In this document: in pieces, positions 1-5,730 of the stretch
How the letters are laid out: each line of letters starts with the position of its first letter
Position numbering within the stretch: the first letter of the stretch is position 1
NCBI GenBank assembly: GCA_023391535.1
Contig: JAEWAU010000116.1
Coordinates: 1-16,005 of the forward strand
DNA length: 16,005 nucleotides
Reading direction: 5' to 3'
DNA from: Bacillota bacterium
GTDB taxonomy: Bacteria > Bacillota > Clostridia > Oscillospirales > Ethanoligenentaceae
Notes under the pieces: generated by a model
What the model saw: the letters and a program-made list of their open reading frames with translations, nothing else
Database searches by the model: none
What the model was told of the DNA's origin: nothing
Made by a program: the position numbers and the translations under genes

Positions 1-36
1 CCGTCCGGCCTCGGACGGGGCGCCTTTTGTTCTTTT
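1..36 (+). terminator. Right part of an intrinsic terminator cut by the window edge
   Basis: Positions 1-7 (CCGTCCG) pair perfectly with 12-18 (CGGACGG) around a GCCT loop. The right arm continues as GGGCGCC and runs into the T-rich tract TTTTGTTCTTTT at 25-36. The left arm probably starts before the window. It would end transcription of an unseen plus-strand gene to the left and could also act on the convergent immunity operon. Confidence 0.6.
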
Positions 37-42
37 CGGAGC

Positions 43-681
43 TTACCCCAGCCGCGCCGCACGCGGCTCCTCTTCGGCGGAAATATCCACGCCGCGCGGC
101 GCAAGCGGCGCGATGGAGAGCAGGTACCCGCGCATCTGCGCGCAGAGCCGGGTATCCAGCTCCGTTTCCGCGGGGCCGAGCAACGCGTATTCCTGCGCCT
201 TGCGCCGGGCCGCCGCCGCGGAAAGGCAGAAAACGGATTCGAGCAGCGGCCCCGAAACCGGCGCGCCGTGCCGTTCCAGCCAGCGGACGGCCGCGTCCGG
301 CGCCATCATCTGCGCGGCGAACGCGTGGGCCTCCGCCTCCTCGCAGCGCCCGCGCGCGGCGTGCCCCAGCAGCAGGTGCCCCAGCTCGTGGCACACCGTG
401 AACGTGCGGCGCGGGTAATACGCCGCGCCGTCGTAAAAGATCAGATTCCGGCCGCGCAGGTTCCGCACGGTATAGCCGTCCGGAAAAAAGCCGTCCTTTG
501 TGAGCTCCCGCAGCGCCACGCCGGTGCGCGCGCTGTAATCCTGGTAGGAAATCAGCGCCACATCCGGCAGCCGCAGCGCGGAAAGCTCCAGCGGGAACCG
601 GCACACATGCCCTTCCAGCAGTGCGCGCGCAGCCGCTTCGGCGATAAGGCGGCGTCTATCGCTGCCGTTTTTCTCGTTCAC
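43..681 (-). CDS. immA: ImmA/IrrE-type zinc metallopeptidase (anti-repressor protease)
   Basis: The predicted 212-residue protein carries HELGH at residues 98-102, the HExxH zinc motif of the ImmA/IrrE (M78) family. It is followed by an acidic EEAEAHAFAAQMMAP helix that resembles the family's third-ligand segment (usually E..AN.FAA.LLMP). In ICEBs1 and related elements this enzyme cleaves the adjacent XRE repressor and triggers induction; the same role here is inferred from the pairing. The start is taken as GTG at 681, inside the last codons of the repressor gene (26-nt overlap), because the reading frame upstream only shadows that gene. The overlap implies translational coupling of protease and repressor. 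Length suits a peptidase-only member with no fused HTH. The N-terminal 90 residues contain no motif I recognise. Confidence 0.87.
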   Translation of the reverse strand: MNEKNGSDRRRLIAEAAARALLEGHVCRFPLELSALRLPDVALISYQDYSARTGVALRELTKDGFFPDGYTVRNLRGRNLIFYDGAAYYPRRTFTVCHELGHLLLGHAARGRCEEAEAHAFAAQMMAPDAAVRWLERHGAPVSGPLLESVFCLSAAAARRKAQEYALLGPAETELDTRLCAQMRGYLLSIAPLAPRGVDISAEEEPRAARLG

Positions 682-1015
682 GGTCAATCGCCTCGATGTA
701 TACGTCAATCGTCGATTCCAGCAGGCGGTAGATGTCCTTGCGGTATTCCTCGGGCACCCGCTCGGCCTTGCGCGCGAGCAGCATGAAATCCTCGGGCACT
801 TCGGCTTTCTGCGCGGCTTCCTCCCCGCGCAGAAGGTAATCCGCCGAAACGCCGAAATAATCGGCAATGCGCGCGATGTGCCGCTGGTACGATTTCGATT
901 TTCCGCTCTTCCAGTCGCTCAGAAGCGTCCGGTTGAACCCGAGATCGGCCAGAAATTTCTGTTCCGTGATGCCCTTTTCGCGGATCAGGCCCAGAATCAC
1001 GTTCAGAGTATCCAT
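656..1015 (-). CDS. XRE/CI-like phage repressor
   Basis: A 119-residue protein with an N-terminal helix-turn-helix at about residues 5-60: EKGITEQKFLADLGFNRT for the first helices, then LLSDWKSGKSKSYQRHIARIADYFGVSADYLL, the classic XRE ending. The C-terminal half is charged and helical and may mediate dimerisation or be the ImmA target. The start codon is preceded by a GGGGGAG ribosome binding site at about 1031-1037. It is transcribed divergently from the early operon, and the palindrome at 1078-1104 lies just upstream, so it probably controls itself and the rightward promoter. It lacks an S24-type protease domain, consistent with derepression by the neighbouring ImmA-type peptidase rather than RecA-stimulated self-cleavage. 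Confidence 0.93.
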   Translation of the reverse strand: MDTLNVILGLIREKGITEQKFLADLGFNRTLLSDWKSGKSKSYQRHIARIADYFGVSADYLLRGEEAAQKAEVPEDFMLLARKAERVPEEYRKDIYRLLESTIDVYIEAIDREREKRQR

Positions 1016-1077
1016 TTGTTCCGCTCCCCCGCTCTTTCCAGCCCCGGCCGGAATACGGCTGTTTCCCGTTTTTCGGC

Positions 1078-1104
1078 ATAATTTCAGAATTATTCTGAAA
1101 TTAT
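1078..1104. promoter_or_regulatory. 27-bp palindromic operator of the immunity repressor
   Basis: Two perfect 13-bp inverted arms flank one central T; the core half-site is ATTTCAGAAT / ATTCTGAAAT. The site ends one base before the rightward -35 box and includes most of the candidate leftward -10. A further half-site, TTCAGAAT, recurs at 1112-1119 between the rightward -35 and -10, followed by a degenerate arm (TTACGAA, 1121-1127). Position and symmetry are what a CI-like repressor operator would show; binding is inferred. Confidence 0.8.
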
Positions 1105-1128
1105 ATTGACATTCAGAATTTTACGAAC
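1100..1128 (-). promoter_or_regulatory. Candidate leftward promoter for repressor and immA
   Basis: On the minus strand a perfect TATAAT lies at 1105-1100. Upstream at 16-17 nt spacing only a weak -35 (TTCGTA at 1127-1122) is visible. The -10 sits inside the palindromic operator, which would allow autorepression. It shares DNA with the rightward promoter, so the two polymerases would compete. Confidence 0.5.
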
Positions 1129-1134
1129 TATACT
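1106..1134 (+). promoter_or_regulatory. Rightward early promoter
   Basis: TTGACA at 1106-1111 and TATACT at 1129-1134 are separated by 17 bases, a near-consensus sigma-A promoter. Predicted transcription start is about 1140-1142. It should drive the early operon at 1291-2202 and is overlapped by repressor half-sites, so it should be off in the lysogen. Confidence 0.85.
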
Positions 1135-1142
1135 GATACCGT

Positions 1143-1167
1143 AATAAGAGAACATCATTCTCTTATT
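1143..1167 (+). repeat. Perfect 10-bp inverted repeat at the early transcript 5' end
   Basis: AATAAGAGAA (1143-1152) and TTCTCTTATT (1158-1167) are exact reverse complements around the 5-nt loop CATCA. It begins within a few bases of the predicted rightward transcription start. It is AT-rich and has no T-tract, so it is not a standard terminator. It could be a second operator (for example for the HTH protein encoded just downstream) or a 5' stem-loop stabilising the early mRNA. Confidence 0.7.
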
Positions 1168-1290
1168 GGCGTTCGTGCCGCTCCGGAACGGGTTCGCGGC
1201 TCCGGCACACCCTCATTATAACAACCGAAAGGCGCTTGTCAAGGGGAGCGCGGCGGCGCGGAAAAACGGGAAAAAGAAAGGGATGGATTT

Positions 1291-1536
1291 ATGAACGCGG
1301 AGAAAGACGAAACAAGGCAAACGGGCGCGGCGGCGCGCCCCGCTTGGCTGCTGTGCCCGTTCGGGGAGCGTGCGGAGACGCTGCGGCGCGCGCGCGGCAT
1401 CCCAAAAGCCGAGCTTTGCCGGCGCCTCGGCATCAGCGTCACCTACTACGACCTCATCATCCACGGCCGGAGGCCTGGAAAAGCGTACCGCGTGCGCATT
1501 CTGCAAATGGCGGGCGGCTACGCGCGGGAAGCCTGA
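1291..1536 (+). CDS. Small Cro-like helix-turn-helix protein
   Basis: First gene of the early operon, 81 residues. Residues about 28-75 (ERAETLRRARGIPKAELCRRLGIS, then VTYYDLIIHGRRPGKAYRVRILQMAG) read as a compact HTH of the XRE class, with KAELCRRLG as helix 2 and VTYYDLIIHG as the recognition helix. The N-terminus is polar and probably disordered. GAAAGGG lies eight bases before the ATG. In lambdoid switches the gene opposite the repressor encodes Cro, and position and size make that role likely here, but the partner operator is not proven. The inverted repeat at 1143-1167 is a candidate target. Some phages place an activator or excisionase-like factor here instead. Confidence 0.75.
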   Translation: MNAEKDETRQTGAAARPAWLLCPFGERAETLRRARGIPKAELCRRLGISVTYYDLIIHGRRPGKAYRVRILQMAGGYAREA

Positions 1537-1554
1537 CCGGGGAGGGGGCGCGGC

Positions 1555-1923
1555 ATGGACGCTCAGGAATTGTGGGAAATGCTCGGCCGCCTGCGCCATG
1601 CGCGGGATATTTCCGAGCAGGTGCACATCGAGGCGCAGCTCAACCTGCTGCCGGTGAGCAAGGTGAAGCGTCTGGCGGCGGAGCACGGCGTGAGCCTTGC
1701 GCCCAGCGCCGCCATCCGGTGCGGCGAGGCGGCGCGCGCGGCGGTGCGCTACGATTACACGCAGGCCGCGGCGCTCTACGCGCAGGGGTGCAGCGATAAC
1801 CGGATTGCGGAGGGTACCGGCATTCCCGTGCGCTCCGTGCGCTACTGGCGCAAAACGCGGGGCCTGCCGTCGAACCTCAAACGTGCCGGGGAAACGGCGG
1901 AGCCGGGCAGAGGAGGGCGCTGA
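1555..1923 (+). CDS. Early-operon protein with C-terminal helix-turn-helix
   Basis: A 122-residue protein starting 18 nt after the preceding stop, behind a GGGGAGGGGG ribosome binding site. Residues about 66-105 (YDYTQAAALYAQGCSDNRIA, then GTGIPVRSVRYWRKTRGLPSN) form a recognisable homeodomain/resolvase-style HTH: a first helix, DNRIAEGTGIP as helix 2 and turn, and VRSVRYWRKTRG as recognition helix. A second possible short HTH is LLPVSKVKRLAAEHGVS at about residues 31-47. Such domains occur in phage regulators and in small terminases, but another terminase-like HTH protein lies beside the large terminase, so a regulatory job is more likely. The tail (AGETAEPGRGGR) looks disordered. The specific function is unknown. 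Confidence 0.75.
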   Translation: MDAQELWEMLGRLRHARDISEQVHIEAQLNLLPVSKVKRLAAEHGVSLAPSAAIRCGEAARAAVRYDYTQAAALYAQGCSDNRIAEGTGIPVRSVRYWRKTRGLPSNLKRAGETAEPGRGGR

Positions 1924-1924
1924 G

Positions 1925-2122
1925 ATGCCGGACCGTTTGCGGGACGCGGGCTTTTTCCGGGCGGAAGCGTATTATTTTACACCACCCGAGGACCGCCGCC
2001 CCGCGCGCCTCCGGCTGCGCCGGGCGAATTCCGGCGGAAGGAGGGGTTTATGGAACGCATCTATGACGGGGACGCGCTGCGCAGGCTCGTCGTGCAGCTC
2101 GCGTTCGAAAACGAGGAGCTGA
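1925..2122 (+). CDS. Possible small early protein, overlapping the next gene
   Basis: ATG at 1925 is one base past the previous stop and follows a strong GAGGAGGG ribosome binding site at about 1909-1916. It opens a 65-residue frame (MPDRLRDAGFFRAEAYYFTP, then PEDRRPARLRLRR...). The first 40 residues look like a real protein: aromatic then basic. The last 24 are Ser/Arg/Thr-rich and lie inside the following ORF in another frame, so they may be only a read-out of that gene. No family recognised. It may be a true overlapping gene, a gene with a shifted end, or an artefact; the ribosome binding site argues for translation from this start. Confidence 0.42.
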   Translation: MPDRLRDAGFFRAEAYYFTPPEDRRPARLRLRRANSGGRRGLWNASMTGTRCAGSSCSSRSKTRS

Positions 2123-2202
2123 AGCAGGAGCTTGAACGCTACCGCGCGCTGTTTTGCGCGCGCGGCGCGGAAGAGCAGGCCGTCGCGTCCGAAACCTTAT
2201 GA
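2050..2202 (+). CDS. 50-residue charged coiled-coil protein, last early gene
   Basis: The ATG follows GGAAGGAGGGG, one of the best ribosome binding sites in the window, and the frame reads MERIYDGDALRRLVVQLAFE, then NEELKQELERYRALF to about residue 35, followed by a small alanine-rich tail. The heptad-like spacing of L/V/A suggests a short amphipathic helix or coiled coil. The stop codon lies at the first bases of the bidirectional terminator, making this the operon's last gene. Too short for a confident family. Tiny late-early phage genes of this kind often encode host-interacting or regulatory peptides, but nothing in the sequence shows which. Confidence 0.65.
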   Translation: MERIYDGDALRRLVVQLAFENEELKQELERYRALFCARGAEEQAVASETL

Positions 2203-2255
2203 AAAGCGGCGCACCCCGGAACGAATCGGGTTCGTTCCGGGGCGCGCCGCTTTTT
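2202..2255. terminator. Bidirectional intrinsic terminator between convergent operons
   Basis: Arms 2202-2225 and 2231-2254 pair over 23 positions with a single A-C mismatch at 2213/2243, around the loop TCGGG. Each strand ends the GC-rich stem in a run of four or five T. On the plus strand it closes the early operon, using the last base of the final stop codon. On the minus strand it closes the late operon 14 nt after the holin-candidate stop. Confidence 0.93.
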
Positions 2256-2268
2256 GTGCAAAAGGAAC

Positions 2269-2736
2269 TCATCCCGCCGCCGGGACGTCCGCGGTTCCCG
2301 CGGACTGCGTGTCTGCATGCGATTTCGGCAGGAACAAAACGGCCGCGAGGTCGATCGTCAGGCTCACGGCGTTCTGAATCTTGCCGGTCACGTCCACCTT
2401 TTCGAGCGCCAGCGCCGCGTCGATGAGCTCGGTCGCCTTCGCCTTGCGCTGGTCCTCCGTGAGCGCGCCGCTCTGCCACAGGCTTTCCGCAACTTCCACG
2501 GCTTTCTTGACGGTCGCGGCAAGCGTACCCGCCAGCGCCTTGTACGGCGCGGGGAGAAGGCAGCCGAGCAGCCCGGAAACGGTTTCGAACACCGGCATTT
2601 CCTTCCGCGCCGCGTCGAGCGCGCCCTGCACGCTGAGCTTGTGCCGCGCGGCAAACTTCTGCGCGAGCGTCACGCCAATGTAGAAAATCAGCGCGATGCC
2701 GGCGACGGTCGCGCCGGCGAGAATATCTCTGTTCAT
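2269..2736 (-). CDS. Holin candidate (LLH-family-like)
   Basis: 155 residues. One N-terminal membrane segment is clear (ILAGATVAGIALIFYIGVTL, about residues 5-24). A long amphipathic helical region follows and includes a moderately hydrophobic stretch near residues 53-80 (VSGLLGCLLPAPYKALAGTL). The segment AVEVAESLWQSGALTEDQRK resembles the 'AVKAAEQ...G..KK.' block of Firmicute LL-H-type holins, which form the lesions that let the amidase reach peptidoglycan. It is the final gene of the late operon, its ATG overlaps the previous stop as ATGA, and an amidase lies two genes upstream, all typical of a lysis cassette. The family call rests on general resemblance; a non-holin membrane protein remains possible. 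Confidence 0.62.
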   Translation of the reverse strand: MNRDILAGATVAGIALIFYIGVTLAQKFAARHKLSVQGALDAARKEMPVFETVSGLLGCLLPAPYKALAGTLAATVKKAVEVAESLWQSGALTEDQRKAKATELIDAALALEKVDVTGKIQNAVSLTIDLAAVLFLPKSHADTQSAGTADVPAAG

Positions 2737-2975
2737 TCCGGTTCCCCTTTCCTGCGCGCGGCCTCAAGCACCCGGATACGGCTCTCATGGTCGTTCACGG
2801 TTTTGCTCACGGCCGCCACGTCCTTCTGCGTTCCCACGATGATGTCGAGCTTGGCGTTCACCTGCCCTTTCCACTCCGCGTCGGTTGCAATGCGCTTATC
2901 GCGCCCGGCGAGCCACCCGGCCAGCCCCACGAAGCAGCCGACGATGGCGAGCCCCACCCCGATTGCCGCCTCCAT
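2733..2975 (-). CDS. Small membrane/coiled-coil lysis-cassette protein
   Basis: 80 residues with an N-terminal membrane segment (AAIGVGLAIVGCFVGLAGWL, residues 3-22), a basic RDKR stop-transfer, then a helical soluble part with coiled-coil spacing (VAAVSKTVNDHESRIRVLEA, about residues 53-72). Composition resembles XhlA/haemolysin-type lysis accessory proteins, but the order is reversed: XhlA has the coiled coil first and the membrane helix last. It sits between endolysin and holin candidate, 10 nt after the amidase stop with GAGGGG as ribosome binding site, and overlaps the next gene by four bases. It could be a holin partner, an antiholin, or the holin itself. Confidence 0.65.
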   Translation of the reverse strand: MEAAIGVGLAIVGCFVGLAGWLAGRDKRIATDAEWKGQVNAKLDIIVGTQKDVAAVSKTVNDHESRIRVLEAARRKGEPE

Positions 2976-2985
2976 TTTGCACCCC

Positions 2986-3867
2986 TCACTTCACCGCGAT
3001 CTTTTTGTGCGCCCAGCATACGGAGCCGTCTTTTCCGATTGCCGCCGCGTCGAGCGTGTGCGTTCCGGGCGCGAGTGTTCCGGTACGCACGGTGGCGCGC
3101 CAGCCGCTTTCCGATCCGTTTGGATATTGCGGGTATGCCTTTGCAACGTCCGGGCGATATCCAAGCTCCCGCACGCTTGCAAGTCCCTTCCGGTCCGGTT
3201 TTCCTGCATCCGCGTAAAGATCAACCCGCGTTATGCCCGCCGGCGAAATCGCCCAGCCGCCCGCGTCGAACGCGCCCGAAACCGCCGCTCCCGGCATATC
3301 GAAATGCGTGATGGGCGCAGGGCGGTTGAGTGCGGAAATCAGCTTGTCCCACGGGAAATCGCGTCCCGGGCAGTCGGGCTTCTCTTTGGGCGCGATCTCG
3401 TTGTGGCCGAGCAGGTGCGCCCGGTCGCACGGAATATCCGCGCCGAAGAAAATCTTCACCTGCTGCTTGATATATCCGATCAGCCAGGCCAGCGCCGCGA
3501 ACTGCGCGTCCGTGAGGATGCCGTGCGTGGAGTCCGTCCACCCCTCGCACTCGACGCTCACGGTGTAAAGGTTCGCGTTCACGCGCCGGTCCCTGACGAG
3601 CTGCGCCGTGGCGCGCCCTACAAACTCATATCCGAGCGGATTCCCGCTCTGCGTACCGTTGCAGTACGCGGCGTTTTTCAAATCCACGAGCTGCGCGATT
3701 TTGCCGTCGCGCCCCACAACAAAATGCGCCGAAACGCCGGAGGCCCCGCCGCACAGCCATTCGCACGCCCCGTCGAACGCGCCCTCCGTGATATGGCAGA
3801 CGATTCTATCCGGCTTCCAGCCCTGCCGGGAGCCGAAATTTGCCGACTGATACCGAACGATGTTCAT
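2986..3867 (-). CDS. N-acetylmuramoyl-L-alanine amidase endolysin (Amidase_2)
   Basis: 293 residues from ATG 3867, chosen because GGAGG lies five bases upstream; an upstream in-frame ATG at 3900 would run into the preceding gene. The catalytic domain covers about residues 1-175. Visible active-site elements are His25 (RIVCHITEG), the SAHFVVGRDGKIAQLV strand, Glu106 (VSVECEG), His155 (LLGHNEIAPK) and Cys166 (DCPG), matching the His/His/Cys zinc set of T7-lysozyme-type amidases. It cleaves the amide bond between MurNAc and L-Ala in peptidoglycan. Residues about 190-293 form a beta-rich module (GGWAISPAGITRVDLYAD..., YRPDVAKAYPQYPNGSESGW, APGTHTLDAAAIGKDG) that reads as an Ig-like C-terminal wall-binding domain. 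No signal peptide, so it depends on a holin. Confidence 0.93.
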   Translation of the reverse strand: MNIVRYQSANFGSRQGWKPDRIVCHITEGAFDGACEWLCGGASGVSAHFVVGRDGKIAQLVDLKNAAYCNGTQSGNPLGYEFVGRATAQLVRDRRVNANLYTVSVECEGWTDSTHGILTDAQFAALAWLIGYIKQQVKIFFGADIPCDRAHLLGHNEIAPKEKPDCPGRDFPWDKLISALNRPAPITHFDMPGAAVSGAFDAGGWAISPAGITRVDLYADAGKPDRKGLASVRELGYRPDVAKAYPQYPNGSESGWRATVRTGTLAPGTHTLDAAAIGKDGSVCWAHKKIAVK

Positions 3868-3877
3868 CCGCGCCTCC

Positions 3878-4252
3878 TTATGCCGAAACCGGGCGGACAC
3901 CCTGCGCGCCCGGATGGATGCGGAACACGCAGTCCTCGGTTTTCCGGGTGTTCACACCGTCCGTGCCTTCCGCGTGCACGAACAGCCGCCCCGGGGCTGC
4001 GAGCAGCACGCCCGGAAGCTCCAGCGTCACGGCGCCGTCCGCATCCGATGCCACGTCGAACGCGCCGTCCTGCGCGGTGGCATAGAGGTTCACCGATAAG
4101 TCCTGCCAGTCCGCGGGGAGCGCAAAACGCAGCGCCACCGCGCCGTTTTCCCCCTGCACCCCGGCGTCGTGGTCCGGCTGCCCGGATTCGTTCACCGGAA
4201 AAAGCGTATTGCCCGAAAGGGTCAGATTCAGCGTTTTTCTCAAAACCGGCAT
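3878..4252 (-). CDS. Small beta-rich tail/baseplate-type protein
   Basis: 124 residues from ATG 4252, where GGGAGG precedes by five bases; an upstream ATG at 4282 lacks a good ribosome binding site. The sequence is almost all beta strand with alternating hydrophobics (AVALRFALPADWQDLSVNLY, then VTLELPGVLLAAPGRLFVHA, ending in CVFRIHPGA), an Ig- or BppU-N-like pattern seen in proteins linking tail tip to receptor-binding parts. It lies between the propeller tail protein and the endolysin, 10 nt before the latter's start, so a virion role such as tail-fibre anchor or fibre assembly is likely. I do not recognise a specific family. Confidence 0.6.
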   Translation of the reverse strand: MPVLRKTLNLTLSGNTLFPVNESGQPDHDAGVQGENGAVALRFALPADWQDLSVNLYATAQDGAFDVASDADGAVTLELPGVLLAAPGRLFVHAEGTDGVNTRKTEDCVFRIHPGAQGVRPVSA

Positions 4253-4297
4253 GGCATCCTCCCGATACGGTTTCCGATTCAAAAGCGAAAAAAAGCT

Positions 4298-5710
4298 TCA
4301 TGCGGTGACGGTGTAGACGTCGAGCCCGTAAAGCTGCGCGCACAGCGCGCACATGCTCGCCTGGTCGTGGGACGTAACGAGTACGGTGCCGTCCGCGCAG
4401 GCCGCGATTCCATAGCCGCAGTCGAAATCGGAAAAGCTCCCTCCCCAACGCCAGCGGGTTCTGCCGTCCGCATCGAACCGCTGCGCGTACACGCCGCCCA
4501 ATCCGTTCTCATAGGCGGCAAAGACGTTTCCCCACCGATCCGCCGCCACCCTCCGCGCGCTGCCCACGCTGAAATCCGCCCACACCTGGGAACCGTCGGA
4601 GGCGCTGAGCCTGCGCACGTTCACCGCGCCGGCGGCGTTGTCATAGGTCACGTACACGGAATCTCCGCTTGCGGCCACCCCGAACGCGTTTCCGATATCC
4701 GTCAGCGCCCACACCTGCGAGCCGTCGGAGGCGCTGAGTTTGCGCACGTTCGCCGCGCCGGCGGCGTTGCGGTAAACCGCGTACAGGTATCCGTCGGAGC
4801 CCACCGCCACGTCGTTTGCGTTGGGAACGTCGGAAAGCGCCCAAACCGTGCGGCCGTCCGGGTCCAGCTTGCGGAGCGTTACGCCCGAAGCGTTGCGGTA
4901 GGCCGCATAGACATACCCGGCGGCGTCCGCCGCAATACCCCACGCGTTCCCGATATCCGCGAGCGCCCAGAGCGAATTGCCGTCCGGGTCGAACTTCTGC
5001 ACGCTCACCGTTCCGGGATCGTTGTCGTACGCCGCGTAGACGTTTTCGGAAGCGTCCAGCGCAATCTTCGTGGAATAGCAGGGGGCGGCGTTTGCCCAAA
5101 TCCGGTTGAAGCCCGAATCGCACTTCATCACACCCCAGGGAGGCCCGATGATATGGAATCCGTTTCCCGCAAAATAGATGTTGCCGGAGGGCGCAACGGT
5201 CACGCCGCGCGCCACGATGTATCCGGGGTCGTGCGTGCCCATCAGCGTGCCTCCCGGAACCGTCAGCGCCATGTTCAAATCCTCGGTGATGCCGTCCCCG
5301 ACGTCGAATGCGCCCCCTTTAAGCGGACACAGAAAATTTGACGCGGCGTCCCTTTGGCAGATGGGAAGCACGGCCCCGGCAAGGGCGCCCGTGATATTTT
5401 TCCCCCGGATATCCTGCAGGGGCAGCGCCGCGCCGCCGTTTACCGAAAGCGTGGACGCGCCCGTGAGCTCGGCGTTCAGCCGGATGTAGTACACGCGCCC
5501 CGGAACATAGCCCGGAATCGCCGCGGAATAGGCCGCGCCGCTGTTTGCGGCGGCATAGCATCCCAGCGGCGCGAAAAGCGTGCCGTCCTGCGCCACGGAG
5601 GCGCGCTCCTGGTTGTTCGCGCCGGAAAGCGCGAGCAGCTTGCTCCCCCCGCCCCGGATCTTCAGCTGTGCGCACTCGATGCCGTCAAAATACGTCGTGC
5701 CGGCCCGCAT
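4298..5710 (-). CDS. Tail fibre/host-recognition protein with beta-propeller
   Basis: 470 residues from ATG 5710 (AAGGGGG at about 5720-5726). The N-terminal ~135 residues contain VYYIRLNAELTGASTLSVNG and a downstream 'GALAGAVLPICQRD' strand pair, typical of tail-fibre domains with the 'a.TL.vNG...pi' pattern. Residues about 167-460 form repeats of 41-44 residues, each with a strand like GIAADAAGYVYAAY followed by VRKLSASDGSQVWAL. I count seven such strands (GVTVAPSGNIYFA, KIALDASENVYAAY, GIAADAAGYVYAAY, DVAVGSDGYLYAVY, GVAASGDSVYVTY, RVAADRWGNVFAAY, GIAACADGTVLVTS), which fits a seven-bladed PQQ/NHL-like propeller. The probable job is adsorption to a surface glycan or protein. Ligand unknown. 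Confidence 0.78.
   Translation of the reverse strand: MRAGTTYFDGIECAQLKIRGGGSKLLALSGANNQERASVAQDGTLFAPLGCYAAANSGAAYSAAIPGYVPGRVYYIRLNAELTGASTLSVNGGAALPLQDIRGKNITGALAGAVLPICQRDAASNFLCPLKGGAFDVGDGITEDLNMALTVPGGTLMGTHDPGYIVARGVTVAPSGNIYFAGNGFHIIGPPWGVMKCDSGFNRIWANAAPCYSTKIALDASENVYAAYDNDPGTVSVQKFDPDGNSLWALADIGNAWGIAADAAGYVYAAYRNASGVTLRKLDPDGRTVWALSDVPNANDVAVGSDGYLYAVYRNAAGAANVRKLSASDGSQVWALTDIGNAFGVAASGDSVYVTYDNAAGAVNVRRLSASDGSQVWADFSVGSARRVAADRWGNVFAAYENGLGGVYAQRFDADGRTRWRWGGSFSDFDCGYGIAACADGTVLVTSHDQASMCALCAQLYGLDVYTVTA
4577..4769 (-). repeat. Near-identical direct repeat inside the propeller gene
   Basis: Bases 4577-4640 and 4706-4769 match at 59 of 64 positions, offset by exactly 129 nt (43 codons, one propeller blade). 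They encode the shared NAAGA.NVR.LSASDGSQVWA stretch. Codon-level identity well above that of the other blades points to a recent in-frame blade duplication or conversion. Confidence 0.9.
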
Positions 5711-5730
5711 CGCGCAAGTCCCCCTTTCCG

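Larger units (their letters stand above)
1016..1290. other. Immunity switch intergenic region
   Basis: This 275-nt gap holds the divergent promoters, the 27-bp operator and the 25-bp inverted repeat listed separately. The remaining part (about 1168-1275) would be an early mRNA leader of roughly 150 nt in total. It contains a weaker GC-rich inverted repeat (GTGCCG near 1175, CGGCAC near 1203) without a T-tract. I see no tRNA, integrase or convincing small gene. A GAAAGGG ribosome binding site at 1276-1282 serves the gene at 1291. Confidence 0.7.

Noticed and set aside
1697..1924. First part of the 141-residue frame overlapping the second HTH gene
   Set aside because: Arg/Pro-rich shadow of the gene at 1555-1923; only the part from the ATG at 1925 has its own ribosome binding site.
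2254..4308. 684-residue plus-strand open frame opposite the lysis genes
   Set aside because: Its translation is arginine/proline-rich antisense read-through of well-supported minus-strand genes; no domain or suitable ribosome binding site is visible.
4577..4769. Repeat pair as a CRISPR or other array
   Set aside because: Only two copies, in frame within a coding repeat, with the spacing of a propeller blade.
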